A stretch of 64,000 nt of DNA, from contig DBRG01000021.1 in NCBI GenBank assembly GCA_002305545.1, positions 95,475-159,474 of the forward strand, in the 5' to 3' direction. The position numbers and the translations under genes were made by a program. The stretch comes from Bacteroidales bacterium UBA1374 (GTDB taxonomy: Bacteria; Bacteroidota; Bacteroidia; Bacteroidales; UBA932). Below the pieces are notes generated by a model that did no database searches, was not told the DNA's origin, and saw only the letters and a program-made list of their open reading frames with translations. This document shows positions 16,050 through 26,107 of the stretch, one piece after another. Within the stretch, counting starts at the first letter, position 1. Each line of letters opens with the position of its first letter.

Positions 16050-18808
16050 AAAGACGCTTTTGCACCTTCCGTCTTAAACTCCTGCTGACTCTTGCCTTAT
16101 CAGTCATTGGTGTGGCTTATGCACAGGAATCGTACAACATGCGTTATGTAACCCTTGATTCCATTATACGGACTCTGGAGATTCGTACACCTGACCGTTT
16201 CTATTATGCCCCGGAACAGACAGATACCTTGCTGATCACCCTGCAGGCCAACGCCAAAGAAGTCCTGGAAACACTTGGCAGGGAATTGAGAAAAAGCGGC
16301 TTTTCACTATACCGCGTGTACCAGCACCGGTGGGCCATAATAAAGGGAACCCCTGTAAGTGGGATACACCCGGCTTTTTATTCCGATTCCCTGGAGAACG
16401 GGAAATACAACCGGGAAGAATTATTACAACTTACAGAAAACGGGAAACAGGCTGCAGATTCGGAAAACCGCCTTTATACCCTGGGAGATCCCCAATATGC
16501 CGGTCTTGCAGGAAATGTCCTTCTTACCGGGTATATCCGTGACCACATGAGCGGAGAACCCGTTACAGGAGTGAGTGTCATGACGGAAGATAAGAAATTT
16601 TACGCCATGTCTGATTCATACGGGTATTACTCTCTTTCAATGCCCAGAGGATACAACACGCTCATCATACAGGGTTTTGGCTACAAGGATTCCCGTCGTT
16701 ACCTCCGGATATTTTCAGACAGTGCGCTGGACCTGAACATAGCAGAAGAGGTTTTTTCTTTGCAGGGTATTGTTATCTCGGCAGAAAAAATGGAAAATGT
16801 GCGAAATGTACGCCTGGGCCTTGAACGGGTAAGGGCCGACAGAATCCGTCATATACCCATGGCTTTCGGAGAAGCAGACGTAATCCGGGCGGTGCTGACC
16901 CTGCCGGGTGTCAAATCGGTGGGTGAGGCTGCAGGAGGTTTTAATGTCAGGGGTGGTGCAACGGACCAGAACCTGATCCTGTATAACCAGGGGACCATTT
17001 ATAATTCATCCCACCTGTTCGGCCTGTTTTCGCTTTTCAATAACGATGTCATCAGCAACCTGGAATTGTACAAAAGCTCCATTCCGGCAAAATACGGCGG
17101 GCGGATATCCTCTGTCCTGGAAGTGAATTCAAGGGAAGGCAATAAAAACCGCTTTACCGGATCGGCCGGTATCGGACTGCTTACCACAAAACTTACCCTG
17201 GAAGGGCCTATAATCAAAGACAGGACCTCAGTTTTGGTTTCCGGACGCACAACGTATTCCGACTGGCTCATGAAGCTTCTTCCAAAGGAAAGCGGGTACA
17301 ACAACGGCTCGGCCAATTTCTATGATCTGAATGCGGGAATATCCCACCGTTTCAACCAGGACAACCACTTGTTCGTGAACGGTTATTTTTCCCGGGACAA
17401 GTTTTCTTTTGATCCCAATGTTTCCTACCGCTACCAGAACATCAACGGTTCTGTCCGTTACCGCAGCATTCTGGCAGACCGTACCGATATGGTCCTGACC
17501 CTGGCTTATGATAAATACAATTACCATATGCAGGATACCACAAATGCAGCCATGGGTTATGACATGTCGTTTTCTTTGCAGCAGGCAAGCCTAAAGGCCG
17601 ATTTTTCCACCCGTCTGAACGGGAAACACAAACTGGATTACGGGCTCAATGCCTTTTATTACATCCTGGATCCGGGGACCTATGTGCCGTATGACCAAAG
17701 ATCCCTGGTTTCAACAGACATCCTGCAAAGAGAACAAGCCTTTGAAACAGCCCTCTATCTGAGCGATACCTGGGAAATCACTCCGGAACTGTCTGTAGAA
17801 ATGGGGATCCGGTACAGCTTATTCTCTGCCCTTGGCCCCAACCGTCATTACCTGTACAATCCCGGAATGCCCCGGTCGGTGGAGACTATCATAGACAGCG
17901 TTTCTGTTGGAGCCGGAAAAATGATCGCTCCCTATCATGCGCCTGAATTCAGGTTTTCCATGCGCTATGCCTTTACCAGCGATTTTTCGGTTAAGGCCGG
18001 TTTCAACAGCATGCGACAGAATATCCACATGTTGTCCAACACAACGGTCATATCCCCCACCGATATCTGGAAACTATCCGATGCCAACATCCGGCCGCAG
18101 AAGGGCTGGCAAACGGCCCTTGGGTTTTATAAAAACCTGATGAACAACACCCTGGAACTTTCTGTCGAAGGGTATTACAAAAATATGGACCGCTATCTGG
18201 ATTACGCTTCCTTTGCCCGCCTGCTGATGAACCACCGCATTGAAACCGATGTGATAGAAACAAGCGGCAGGGCATATGGCGTGGAGGTGATGCTCAAACG
18301 ATCCCTGGGAAGGCTCAATGGCTGGCTATCCTACACTTATTCCCGTACCGAACTGAGGCAGGACGATCCCGGGGTAGCGGAACCTGTCAACCAGGGGAAC
18401 TGGTACCCGGCACCCTACGACAAGCCTCATGATCTGAAACTGGTCGGAAATTTTAAGTTTACCCACCGTTTCAGTTTTTCCATGAACCTGGACTACAGTA
18501 CCGGAAGACCCATGACCATGCCGGTTGGCACTTATTACTATGCCGGAGGCTGGCGACTCCTATACGGTGACAGGAACGCGCACCGTATACCGGATTATTT
18601 CCGGTTGGATATATCGTTCAATATTGAGCCGTCTCATAAACTTACCCTGCTTACCCACAGTTCCGTTACTATTGGGGTATATAATGTGACCGGAAGAAAG
18701 AATCCCTACTCTGTATTCTTCCAGACTGAAGGCAACACGGTCAATTCCTACATGCTTTCCATTTTCGGATGTCCAATTCCCTACATAACATACAACATCA
18801 GGTTCTAA
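16046..18808 (+). CDS. TonB-dependent outer-membrane receptor with STN and carboxypeptidase-regulatory-like domains
   Basis: A 920-residue protein. A signal peptide (to about residue 27, SVIGVAYAQ) is followed by an STN-like domain (about 30-95, SIIRTLEIRTPDRFYYAPE), a linker, a carboxypeptidase-regulatory-like beta domain (about 155-240, LTGYIRDHMSGEPVTGVSV), a plug (about 255-360, LPGVKSVGEAAGGFNVRGG) and a 22-strand-type barrel that ends in a terminal Phe (YITYNIRF). An STN domain in Bacteroidota receptors often signals through FecR-type anti-sigma factors, but none is adjacent. The ligand is unknown. The start was chosen at 16046 because it gives a clean signal peptide and ATGA coupling. 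Confidence 0.85.
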   Translation: MKRRFCTFRLKLLLTLALSVIGVAYAQESYNMRYVTLDSIIRTLEIRTPDRFYYAPEQTDTLLITLQANAKEVLETLGRELRKSGFSLYRVYQHRWAIIKGTPVSGIHPAFYSDSLENGKYNREELLQLTENGKQAADSENRLYTLGDPQYAGLAGNVLLTGYIRDHMSGEPVTGVSVMTEDKKFYAMSDSYGYYSLSMPRGYNTLIIQGFGYKDSRRYLRIFSDSALDLNIAEEVFSLQGIVISAEKMENVRNVRLGLERVRADRIRHIPMAFGEADVIRAVLTLPGVKSVGEAAGGFNVRGGATDQNLILYNQGTIYNSSHLFGLFSLFNNDVISNLELYKSSIPAKYGGRISSVLEVNSREGNKNRFTGSAGIGLLTTKLTLEGPIIKDRTSVLVSGRTTYSDWLMKLLPKESGYNNGSANFYDLNAGISHRFNQDNHLFVNGYFSRDKFSFDPNVSYRYQNINGSVRYRSILADRTDMVLTLAYDKYNYHMQDTTNAAMGYDMSFSLQQASLKADFSTRLNGKHKLDYGLNAFYYILDPGTYVPYDQRSLVSTDILQREQAFETALYLSDTWEITPELSVEMGIRYSLFSALGPNRHYLYNPGMPRSVETIIDSVSVGAGKMIAPYHAPEFRFSMRYAFTSDFSVKAGFNSMRQNIHMLSNTTVISPTDIWKLSDANIRPQKGWQTALGFYKNLMNNTLELSVEGYYKNMDRYLDYASFARLLMNHRIETDVIETSGRAYGVEVMLKRSLGRLNGWLSYTYSRTELRQDDPGVAEPVNQGNWYPAPYDKPHDLKLVGNFKFTHRFSFSMNLDYSTGRPMTMPVGTYYYAGGWRLLYGDRNAHRIPDYFRLDISFNIEPSHKLTLLTHSSVTIGVYNVTGRKNPYSVFFQTEGNTVNSYMLSIFGCPIPYITYNIRF

Positions 18809-19995
18809 TGTCTATGCCTATGAAATACCTATGGAAGCTTTTCGGGATCGTGTTCCCGGCATTGATATGGGTGTCCTGTATTGTTCCCTACGAGCCGGAA
18901 GAACTTGTAAACCTGGATGATATCATAGTGGTGGAAGGGAACATTTCTCTTACTGGTCCCTTTAGTATCCGCATCACGAGGAGCGCTCCCATCAGCACCT
19001 ACCAGTATGGTCAGAAAACCATTAAGATTGAAAGAGACGCAAACGTTTTCGTTCGTGACAGACAGGGACATACATACAACTTCAACTCGGTTACTGCCCA
19101 GGGTGAGTACCTCTTTGACTTTTCCGGGCAGAACCCCAGTCAGCAGGAAGAATACCAGCTGGTGATCGAGTCACAGGACGGGCGCACTTATGAGACGGAT
19201 TTCCGTAAATCCCTCCATAGCAGCGATATGGAGCTGAATTACAAGATTGATACCGTGGCAGAAAAAATCAGCATCTATGTAAATTCCCATGATCCGAGTG
19301 GATTGTCCAGATATTATTACTGGCAGTACTCGGAAACCTGGGATTATGTCTCTCAGATGCCTGCGTATTGTTATTTTGACGTTACCAAGGTCAAGGAAAC
19401 AAAAAATAACAGACCCTGGATGTATCGTTGCTGGAACAGCCGCGCATCTTCCGAAATCATTCTGGTTGAGACATCATCGCTTGTCCAGGACAGGATCAGT
19501 GATCTGGAGATCCATTCGATCAATTTCCGTGACATCCGAATTACCCAGCATTATTGCATTGATGTAACCCAGACGGTACTTGACAACGATGCCTACCTGT
19601 ATATGGAAAACATGCGAAAGAATTCGTACGATATCGGGGATATTTTTTCTCCCCAGCCCAATGAGATCAGCGGTAATATCCATTGCGTCACCGACCCTTC
19701 TGTCCGTGCCATTGGGTTTGTGTCTGTGTGCAATTCTGTGAGGAAAATGCTGTTTATCAATTGCATAGGACTCCCTGGATATGTCAGGGAACCCATGCCC
19801 CCGGACTCCATTTTATCTATGGATGAAAAGGTAAGCGTTTTGATATCTATGATCCAGCAGGGATATTCCCCGCATACGATAGATCCCCTGGCAAACGTCA
19901 GCTACTGGAACCTTACAAGATGCATAGACTGCCGGACTAAAGGCGGAAAGCCGGACGTTCCCGCGTTCTGGCCTGTTGAATGGCCATGGTTTTGA
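18808..19995 (+). CDS. DUF4249 lipoprotein partner of the TonB receptor
   Basis: A 395-residue lipoprotein. The signal ends in the lipobox WVSC (Cys near 22), followed by VPYEPEELVNLDDIIVVEGNISL, the characteristic start of DUF4249 proteins, and a beta-rich body of about 370 residues with ITRSAPIS and a conserved late CIDC pair (RCIDCRTKGG near 375). DUF4249 genes regularly follow this class of TonB receptor in Bacteroidota, and a surface ligand-binding role like that of SusD partners is inferred, not shown. The ATG shares a base with the receptor stop codon (TAATG). The start at 18808 gives the lipobox; the longer frame from 18769 does not. Confidence 0.8.
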   Translation: MSMPMKYLWKLFGIVFPALIWVSCIVPYEPEELVNLDDIIVVEGNISLTGPFSIRITRSAPISTYQYGQKTIKIERDANVFVRDRQGHTYNFNSVTAQGEYLFDFSGQNPSQQEEYQLVIESQDGRTYETDFRKSLHSSDMELNYKIDTVAEKISIYVNSHDPSGLSRYYYWQYSETWDYVSQMPAYCYFDVTKVKETKNNRPWMYRCWNSRASSEIILVETSSLVQDRISDLEIHSINFRDIRITQHYCIDVTQTVLDNDAYLYMENMRKNSYDIGDIFSPQPNEISGNIHCVTDPSVRAIGFVSVCNSVRKMLFINCIGLPGYVREPMPPDSILSMDEKVSVLISMIQQGYSPHTIDPLANVSYWNLTRCIDCRTKGGKPDVPAFWPVEWPWF

Positions 19996-20006
19996 AAGTT
20001 GTAACT

Positions 20007-21695
20007 ATGAAACGGACCCTTACAGTACTTATACTATCTGCTACTTCCCTGCTGCTGCAGGCACAAAGCCAAATGCTGCATGAACGGCTGTATTTGAGCA
20101 CAGACAAGGAGTGTTATCTTGCCGGCGAGCCTGTCTGGGTTTCTGCCTTTTGCTACGACGCCGTTACAGGAAAACCATCTCCTGTGAGCGCCGTGGCTTA
20201 CATGGAACTTCAGAACCTTTCCGGTTCCCTGGTACAGGCCAAGATAGCCCTTACTGCCGGGCGGGGCAGCGGGCTGATAGAACTGCCTGTATCCCTTCCA
20301 ACAGGAAACTACCGTCTGATAGCCTATACCCGCTATATGTATTCGGAAAGTGAACATAATTTTTTTACACGGATCATAACCATCTACAATCCACTGACAT
20401 CCCTGCGTTCCGATAACGTAAAAATTGCTTCGGGTACAGAACCGGCCCCTCTCCCTGTGGTGCAACAGGAAAACACCCGGGAACTTAGCGTGTTGACCGA
20501 CAGAAAAGTATACCAATCCGGAGAACAGGTCAGGATAACGCTCAGCCATTCTCTGCCCGGTGGAGTGTCGCTTTCCGTCTCGGTTTTCAGAAAAGACAAT
20601 TTGAATCATTTCTGCAACCCCTCCATTTCAGCGTTTGTAGACAGCACACGGAGTGACTCCTTCACATCTTTTCCTTTATGGAGGGTTGATTACCCGGGCG
20701 AAGTCATCCGCGGACATGTAGTGGACGAAGAAAACAATCCGGTTTCCCCCTCAGGAGGTTTTGGATCGTATATTTCCATTGCGGGGAACCAGGTCCAATA
20801 TTATACCGGGGAGGTAAAAGATAATGGCAGTGTGCGTTTTTTTACTTCCAACCTCTACGGGGACGGTACGCTGGTAAGCTATATCCCCTCGCTGAACGAC
20901 AAAAAGTATCACCTGGTGCTGGATTCTGTGTACATGAATCCCCGGGTTAATGAACTCCCGGAACTTATCCTGGATATAAAACAACAGCCTGTGCTGGAGG
21001 AAAGAAGCCTGGGCGTTCAGTTGTCACAGGCCTTCCGGCTCGACACTTTGTTCAGGGAGGAAAAAGCCGAGACTAACCTGCTGTTTGAAAATTCGGGGAT
21101 TGTTTACAAACTTGATGAGTACACGCGCTTCCCTACCATGGGAGAAGTGGTGGTAGAATTCATAAAAGAAGCCCGTTTCCGCACGGTTGACGGCTCCCGC
21201 GTGCTTCAGTTGCGACTTAGGGATGCCGGCGGAACCGTTTATTATGTGGATGATCCTACCCCGCCCCTGGTACTTCTGGACGGCATCCCGGTACAGGACC
21301 ATGAAAAAATATACGCCTACGATCCCGACCTGGTCAGGGAGATTGTGATATATCCTGACAAATATGCCTTCGGACCTATTTACTACAACGGAATTCTCTT
21401 TCTGAAGACCTACCGTGGCGACTTTCCTGACCTGAAACTGGAGGAGTCTATGCGGATCCATGAATTCCAGGGAGTACAGAATCCCCATTCTTTCGGAACT
21501 GTGCCCCATGATAGCCGCCTGCCCGACCTGCGCCATACCCTGTACTGGAATCCCCGGATTGATCTTGAAGATACCAACCCCGTCACTTTCAGAACTACTA
21601 CACCGGAAACAAAAGGAACTTTTGTGGTGGTAGCAGAGGGAATGGACCCGGAGGGGAAACCCTTCAAGAATTCGACTGAGTTTATTGTTAAATAA
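20007..21695 (+). CDS. Exported MG2-like protein with a plug-like C-terminal domain
   Basis: A 562-residue exported protein (signal peptide MKRTLTVLILSATSLLLQAQ). After it comes a macroglobulin-type beta-sandwich: ERLYLSTDKECYLAGEPVWVSAF is the start of the MG2 domain, and a second sandwich follows (LSVLTDRKVYQSGEQVRITL, about 155-175). The C-terminal part (about 410-500) resembles a TonB plug: PPLVLLDGIPVQDHEKI, then DPDLVREIVIYPDKYAFGPIYYNGILFLKT. There is no barrel. Such proteins are common in Bacteroidota beside TonB/DUF4249 pairs and their function is unknown. The start was placed at 20007, 11 bases after the DUF4249 stop. It closes the four-gene operon and meets the convergent tolC gene 6 bases downstream. 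Confidence 0.75.
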   Translation: MKRTLTVLILSATSLLLQAQSQMLHERLYLSTDKECYLAGEPVWVSAFCYDAVTGKPSPVSAVAYMELQNLSGSLVQAKIALTAGRGSGLIELPVSLPTGNYRLIAYTRYMYSESEHNFFTRIITIYNPLTSLRSDNVKIASGTEPAPLPVVQQENTRELSVLTDRKVYQSGEQVRITLSHSLPGGVSLSVSVFRKDNLNHFCNPSISAFVDSTRSDSFTSFPLWRVDYPGEVIRGHVVDEENNPVSPSGGFGSYISIAGNQVQYYTGEVKDNGSVRFFTSNLYGDGTLVSYIPSLNDKKYHLVLDSVYMNPRVNELPELILDIKQQPVLEERSLGVQLSQAFRLDTLFREEKAETNLLFENSGIVYKLDEYTRFPTMGEVVVEFIKEARFRTVDGSRVLQLRLRDAGGTVYYVDDPTPPLVLLDGIPVQDHEKIYAYDPDLVREIVIYPDKYAFGPIYYNGILFLKTYRGDFPDLKLEESMRIHEFQGVQNPHSFGTVPHDSRLPDLRHTLYWNPRIDLEDTNPVTFRTTTPETKGTFVVVAEGMDPEGKPFKNSTEFIVK

Positions 21696-21701
21696 TAATT
21701 A

Positions 21702-22985
21702 TCAACGTCCGGTGACCTGCAGGTAAATGCTTTTTGCCACCTGGTAATCCCTTATGGCATCAATCCTTTTATCCTGGCTTTCCTGCAGAAAACCACGTGC
21801 AGCAAGCAATTCGGTAAGGCTAACAGTACCCGCCCTGTAATATGTCTCGTTTAAACGGGCATTTTCCTGAGATTCATCAACCGTAAGCTCTGCCAGCAGG
21901 TATTTCTGGTAAGATTCCACAAATGAGCCCCAGGCCTGGCGGATCTGCATAAGCAATTGTTGATGGCCGTCTTCCCGGCGTATTTGTGCTTTTGATTCTT
22001 CAAGCTTTTTCTGGCGGATGGCATAAGAACCCCTGGCCCAATCGGATATGGGAACGCGAACGGCTGCCATGACGGCTCCGTTCCAGTTGTTTTTATCTAA
22101 AAGATTTTCGTAATAATAAAACGCACCTACCCCTACCTGGGGCATATAGGAAGCGGTTTCTATCTTTTTTTCCAGTGTTGCGGCACGCACGCCCATATCG
22201 AGGAGTTTGTATTCTGTTCTGAGAGAGAGTACGGCAGAGGGTTCAAGAAAATATTGTATGGGATCGTTGATCAGAAGATCTTCAGGAGAAGTGATCACAA
22301 AATGATCCACCGAATCTACGGGCAAACCCATCTGACGGGCCAGGGCCATGTTAGCCAGGAAAATGCCGTTCTCGAGTTCTACATTTTTTGTACTCAGGGT
22401 ATGTTGCTGTAATTTCACCTTCAACACTTCGTTTTGTCCCAGGATTCCTGCATTTACGGCCTGTTGCACGTCTTTATAGAGGGAATCCAGCACCTGCTGC
22501 ATAACGGCAACGGTTTTTCTTTTTTCATACAATGAATACAAAAGCCAGAAGTATTCATCTGTCTTTGCCAGCACTTCATCTTTTTTCTGTGCAGTGAACA
22601 GTTCACTGGCACGAATTCCGGTATCGGCAAGTTTTGTGGAATAAAAAATCTTTCCCCCCATGAATACAGGCTGTACAGCCATTGCGCTCACCAGCACACC
22701 GTCTTTGAGCAGCGCCATGCTGCCCAGCATGCCCAGATCCAGCGATACGATGGGATTGCTTGCCTGAAAGCCCATTCCAAAGGCGGAAATGTTGGGGAAA
22801 AAGTATGTCAGGGCCTGTTTTTTCATCTGTCGCGATATTTCTTCCCCAATCTTCATTTCCTTCAGGAGCGCATTATTTTCAAGGGACATCTGCCTGCATG
22901 CTTCCAGGGTATAAGGCTGGGCTGTCAGAGGCTGAAATATGGCAGGAAAACAGAGCGTAATTATCAGGTAAATGGTCTTCCTCAT
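21702..22985 (-). CDS. TolC-family outer-membrane efflux protein
   Basis: A 427-residue outer-membrane factor of a tripartite pump. It has a signal peptide (to about 22, FPAIFQPLTAQ), then the TolC opening YTLEACRQMSLENNALLKEMK, with two long coiled-coil halves (for example 150-215 and 340-420) and alternating short strands. Length is normal for the family. Its ATG overlaps the stop of the RND gene by one base (TAATG), and together with the adaptor the three genes form one complete export operon. The exported compounds cannot be deduced. Confidence 0.88.
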   Translation of the reverse strand: MRKTIYLIITLCFPAIFQPLTAQPYTLEACRQMSLENNALLKEMKIGEEISRQMKKQALTYFFPNISAFGMGFQASNPIVSLDLGMLGSMALLKDGVLVSAMAVQPVFMGGKIFYSTKLADTGIRASELFTAQKKDEVLAKTDEYFWLLYSLYEKRKTVAVMQQVLDSLYKDVQQAVNAGILGQNEVLKVKLQQHTLSTKNVELENGIFLANMALARQMGLPVDSVDHFVITSPEDLLINDPIQYFLEPSAVLSLRTEYKLLDMGVRAATLEKKIETASYMPQVGVGAFYYYENLLDKNNWNGAVMAAVRVPISDWARGSYAIRQKKLEESKAQIRREDGHQQLLMQIRQAWGSFVESYQKYLLAELTVDESQENARLNETYYRAGTVSLTELLAARGFLQESQDKRIDAIRDYQVAKSIYLQVTGR

Positions 22986-25900
22986 TATAATGTCAGTTTT
23001 TCAGGTTCATGAATAGATTTGATCCTGTCCTGTTTCCTGTAAAATAGCCAATATATAACTGGCAGAAATACAGACACAAAGAACATTGAAGTGAGAACAC
23101 CAAAAAAGATGGTGGCGGCCATGGGTGCCCAGAGCGAATCGTTGGTGATCAGCATGGGGATGACTGCAACAGCTGTAGATGAAGATGTCTGGAATATGGG
23201 CCGGATGCGCCTGCACCCCGCCATGAATGCTGCTTCCTTTACAGAGTTGCCTTCCTCACGGAGCGTCTCGGCGTAATCGAACATGATAATGCCGTTGCGA
23301 ACCACCAGTCCGATCAAGGTTACCAATCCCAGGAAAGTGGTCAGGCTTACCGGCAGACCAAGCACCCAGGTCCCGGCAAAGGCCCCCAGTATGCTAAGCA
23401 TAGTAGATCCCATAACCAATAATGACAGGGAGATTTTTTTGAAGTGAAAAAGCAGGATCAGAAAGATCAGGAAAATGGCAATAACCACCCCTTTTATTAT
23501 GCCGGGCATCATGGATTTGTCGGCCTGGTAGGTGCCGCCGTATTCGTACCAGACACCATCGGGCATGGGTGTATCTTCCATAATCTCAACTACCTGGTCA
23601 AACACGTCGGTGGATATTTTTCCGTATTTCAGGTCCATCATAAGGGTGAGTGTTGGATAACCGTTCCTGCGGACGATCTGGGATATGTTCCATTCCGGTT
23701 CCAGTGTGGCAATCTGTCGCAAGGGAACACCCGCACCCGGGATAATTCCCTGTACGTATTCGTCTCCCAGCTTATCAGGGGAAGGGGTTTCGTTTTGTCT
23801 GTCTGTACGGATCAGTACAGGAACCGTTTTTCCGTCTGACCACATGGAAGAAACAGGAACTCCTGTATACCTGGACGCCAGGTTAAGTGATAGTAATCCC
23901 GGATTGATGCCTACGCGGGATGCTGCTATGGGATCAACATGAACTCCTACCCCATATTGCATGCCCCCGAAATCGGAACGGACACTGGCTATATCGGGGA
24001 TTTTCCTGAATTCAACCGCTAGTGAGTCTGCCAGCTTCATCATGGCCTGCTTGTTCTCTCCCTTGAGCCTGACTTCTACTTCGTTGGCCGAAAGTAGGGA
24101 ATAATCCAGCCTCCTTACCCGGACATACGTGCCGGGAAAATAATGCATGTACTTTTCCTGAAATAAGGCAACAAGGCTTTCTGTGGCCTTGTATGATGGT
24201 GTGTTAACAATAAATTGTCCGAAGTGTGGTCCTGGTACCTGGGGTGTGTAGGAAGCCTGAAAACGGGGGGCAGTGGTTCCGACAAATGATGTGATGGCCA
24301 ATACACGGTCATCCAGCTCCATCAGCCTGCGTAATGAATCTGTGAGCTTCTCTGTTTCACCCAGAGAAGAACCGAACGGCAGGTAAATTTCAACCACGAA
24401 CTGGTTTCTGTCTGCCATGGGCATCAGGCGCTTAGGCAATTGCTGGTAAACAAAATAAGGCGATACCAGGAAAAAAATGATAACGGCTATCACCCATTTG
24501 GGATGGGCAAAGGATATGCGTAAGGTTTTTTCATAGAATACGCCGAATAATTCCAGGATGGAAACGCCTCTTTTACTCTTCTGTCGCTGTTTTTCCACCA
24601 CTTGCTTCAACCCTTTCCTGATAGTGAAGTACTGGAAATAAGGTATGAACAGCATGGCAATCAACAAAGAGACCATCAGGGAAATGGAAATGGTCCAGGG
24701 TGCCATGAAAATGAACTCGACAAAATTTTCGGGAAATGTGAAATAAAAGGGGAAGAAGGTAATGCTGATAGCCAGTGTAGCAGAAAAGACAGATTTGAAG
24801 TAGGAATTGGCTGCAGTAATGGAAGCTTTCCAACGGCTCATACCCTGGTCCAGCAGGGTCATATAATTGTCTATGACCACTATGCTGTCATCCACGACCA
24901 TACCCAAAACAACCAGCAGGGAAGCCAGAGTTACGGTATTGATCTCGAAGCCAAGGATATACATCAACCCCAAGGATATGAAAATGGTAATGGGAATGGT
25001 AACTGCGGCAACGGAAGCCACACGCAGTGGAAGCATTACCATCATGACAGCAATAACTGTCAAAACTGCCAGAAGCATTTCCTTTAGGAATGAATAAACC
25101 GAATCCTTCACCACCTGGGGCTGGTCTGCTATCCGGAAAACGCTTACATCAGGAGGAAGTTCAGATTCAAAGTCCTTCAATACCAGGTCCACCTGCTTTC
25201 CCAGATCCACCATATCAAATCCCTTGCTCATTTCCATGGACAGGAGAAGGCATTTTTTGCCGTTGTTTGTTATGTAAGAAGTCGGGGCAGGGTATTCCTT
25301 GCTTACACGTCCTACATCCTTGACACGAAGGACATTGCCCGAAGGATCAAAGTAAATCGGTTGTTCCAGGATTTGTCTTTCGTTCTGATAAGCGTTGTTC
25401 AAATGGACCGGTATGCTCCCGTTCAATGTATTGACCGTCCCGGCTGAAGTAACCAGGCCCGAGGAAAAAAGCTGAACCATAATCTGTTGCGTATTCATAG
25501 AATAGGCAGCCAGTTTCTCTTTGTCAAGATATATGTTGATCTGTTCCTGCTGCTGGCCATAACGCTTGATATTGGTTACTATGGGCAGAGGCCTGAGGCG
25601 CCCTTCCAGCCCGTCAAGATAGTCATCCAGCTGTTCATATGTCAAGGATTCGCTTTCCAGAGTAATAAGAATGGCCGAGGTTTCGCCAAACTCACTGATG
25701 ACCATCAGCGGCAATACTCCGGGAGGCAACTGGGTTTTGAATTCCTCCAGGTCGAGGCGGAGGTTCGCATAGAAATTGCGTGGCGATTTCTCCTTTTCTG
25801 TAAGATCCAGGACAAAGTAGACTATCCCCTCGCGGGTCAGGGAGTAAGTCTTTTCACGATCAATCTCTTTATAGCTGAGGATACGTTTTTCCAGTGGGAT

Positions 25901-26107
25901 GGTCAGTTGTTCTTCCACCTGCTCCGATGAAGCTCCCGGGTAAACACCCACGACCAAAGCATTGCGTATTGTGAAATCAGGGTATTCCTTCTTGGGCATA
26001 TTGGGCAGGGCATAGATACCCAGAACAACAAGGAAAGAAACCAACAGTAAAACGATCTTATGATTGTGCATTGTCCACTCGACAACGCCTCTTCGTTTTT
26101 TACTCAT
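22985..26107 (-). CDS. RND-family efflux pump inner-membrane permease
   Basis: A 1040-residue AcrB/MMPL-type RND permease of full length. Residues 1-30 hold the first membrane segment after a short basic leader (KKRRGVVEWTMHNHK). Two large periplasmic loops and about 12 membrane helices can be followed. The proton-relay acidic pair is seen in helix 4 as GMVVDDSIVVIDNY near residues 405-418, and the C-terminal repeat has the matching GLVVRNGIIMFDY segment. It belongs to the hydrophobe/amphiphile efflux group rather than the heavy-metal group, since no Met/His metal sites were noticed. It overlaps the adaptor gene by 8 bases and tolC by 1. Confidence 0.9.
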   Translation of the reverse strand: MSKKRRGVVEWTMHNHKIVLLLVSFLVVLGIYALPNMPKKEYPDFTIRNALVVGVYPGASSEQVEEQLTIPLEKRILSYKEIDREKTYSLTREGIVYFVLDLTEKEKSPRNFYANLRLDLEEFKTQLPPGVLPLMVISEFGETSAILITLESESLTYEQLDDYLDGLEGRLRPLPIVTNIKRYGQQQEQINIYLDKEKLAAYSMNTQQIMVQLFSSGLVTSAGTVNTLNGSIPVHLNNAYQNERQILEQPIYFDPSGNVLRVKDVGRVSKEYPAPTSYITNNGKKCLLLSMEMSKGFDMVDLGKQVDLVLKDFESELPPDVSVFRIADQPQVVKDSVYSFLKEMLLAVLTVIAVMMVMLPLRVASVAAVTIPITIFISLGLMYILGFEINTVTLASLLVVLGMVVDDSIVVIDNYMTLLDQGMSRWKASITAANSYFKSVFSATLAISITFFPFYFTFPENFVEFIFMAPWTISISLMVSLLIAMLFIPYFQYFTIRKGLKQVVEKQRQKSKRGVSILELFGVFYEKTLRISFAHPKWVIAVIIFFLVSPYFVYQQLPKRLMPMADRNQFVVEIYLPFGSSLGETEKLTDSLRRLMELDDRVLAITSFVGTTAPRFQASYTPQVPGPHFGQFIVNTPSYKATESLVALFQEKYMHYFPGTYVRVRRLDYSLLSANEVEVRLKGENKQAMMKLADSLAVEFRKIPDIASVRSDFGGMQYGVGVHVDPIAASRVGINPGLLSLNLASRYTGVPVSSMWSDGKTVPVLIRTDRQNETPSPDKLGDEYVQGIIPGAGVPLRQIATLEPEWNISQIVRRNGYPTLTLMMDLKYGKISTDVFDQVVEIMEDTPMPDGVWYEYGGTYQADKSMMPGIIKGVVIAIFLIFLILLFHFKKISLSLLVMGSTMLSILGAFAGTWVLGLPVSLTTFLGLVTLIGLVVRNGIIMFDYAETLREEGNSVKEAAFMAGCRRIRPIFQTSSSTAVAVIPMLITNDSLWAPMAATIFFGVLTSMFFVSVFLPVIYWLFYRKQDRIKSIHEPEKLTL

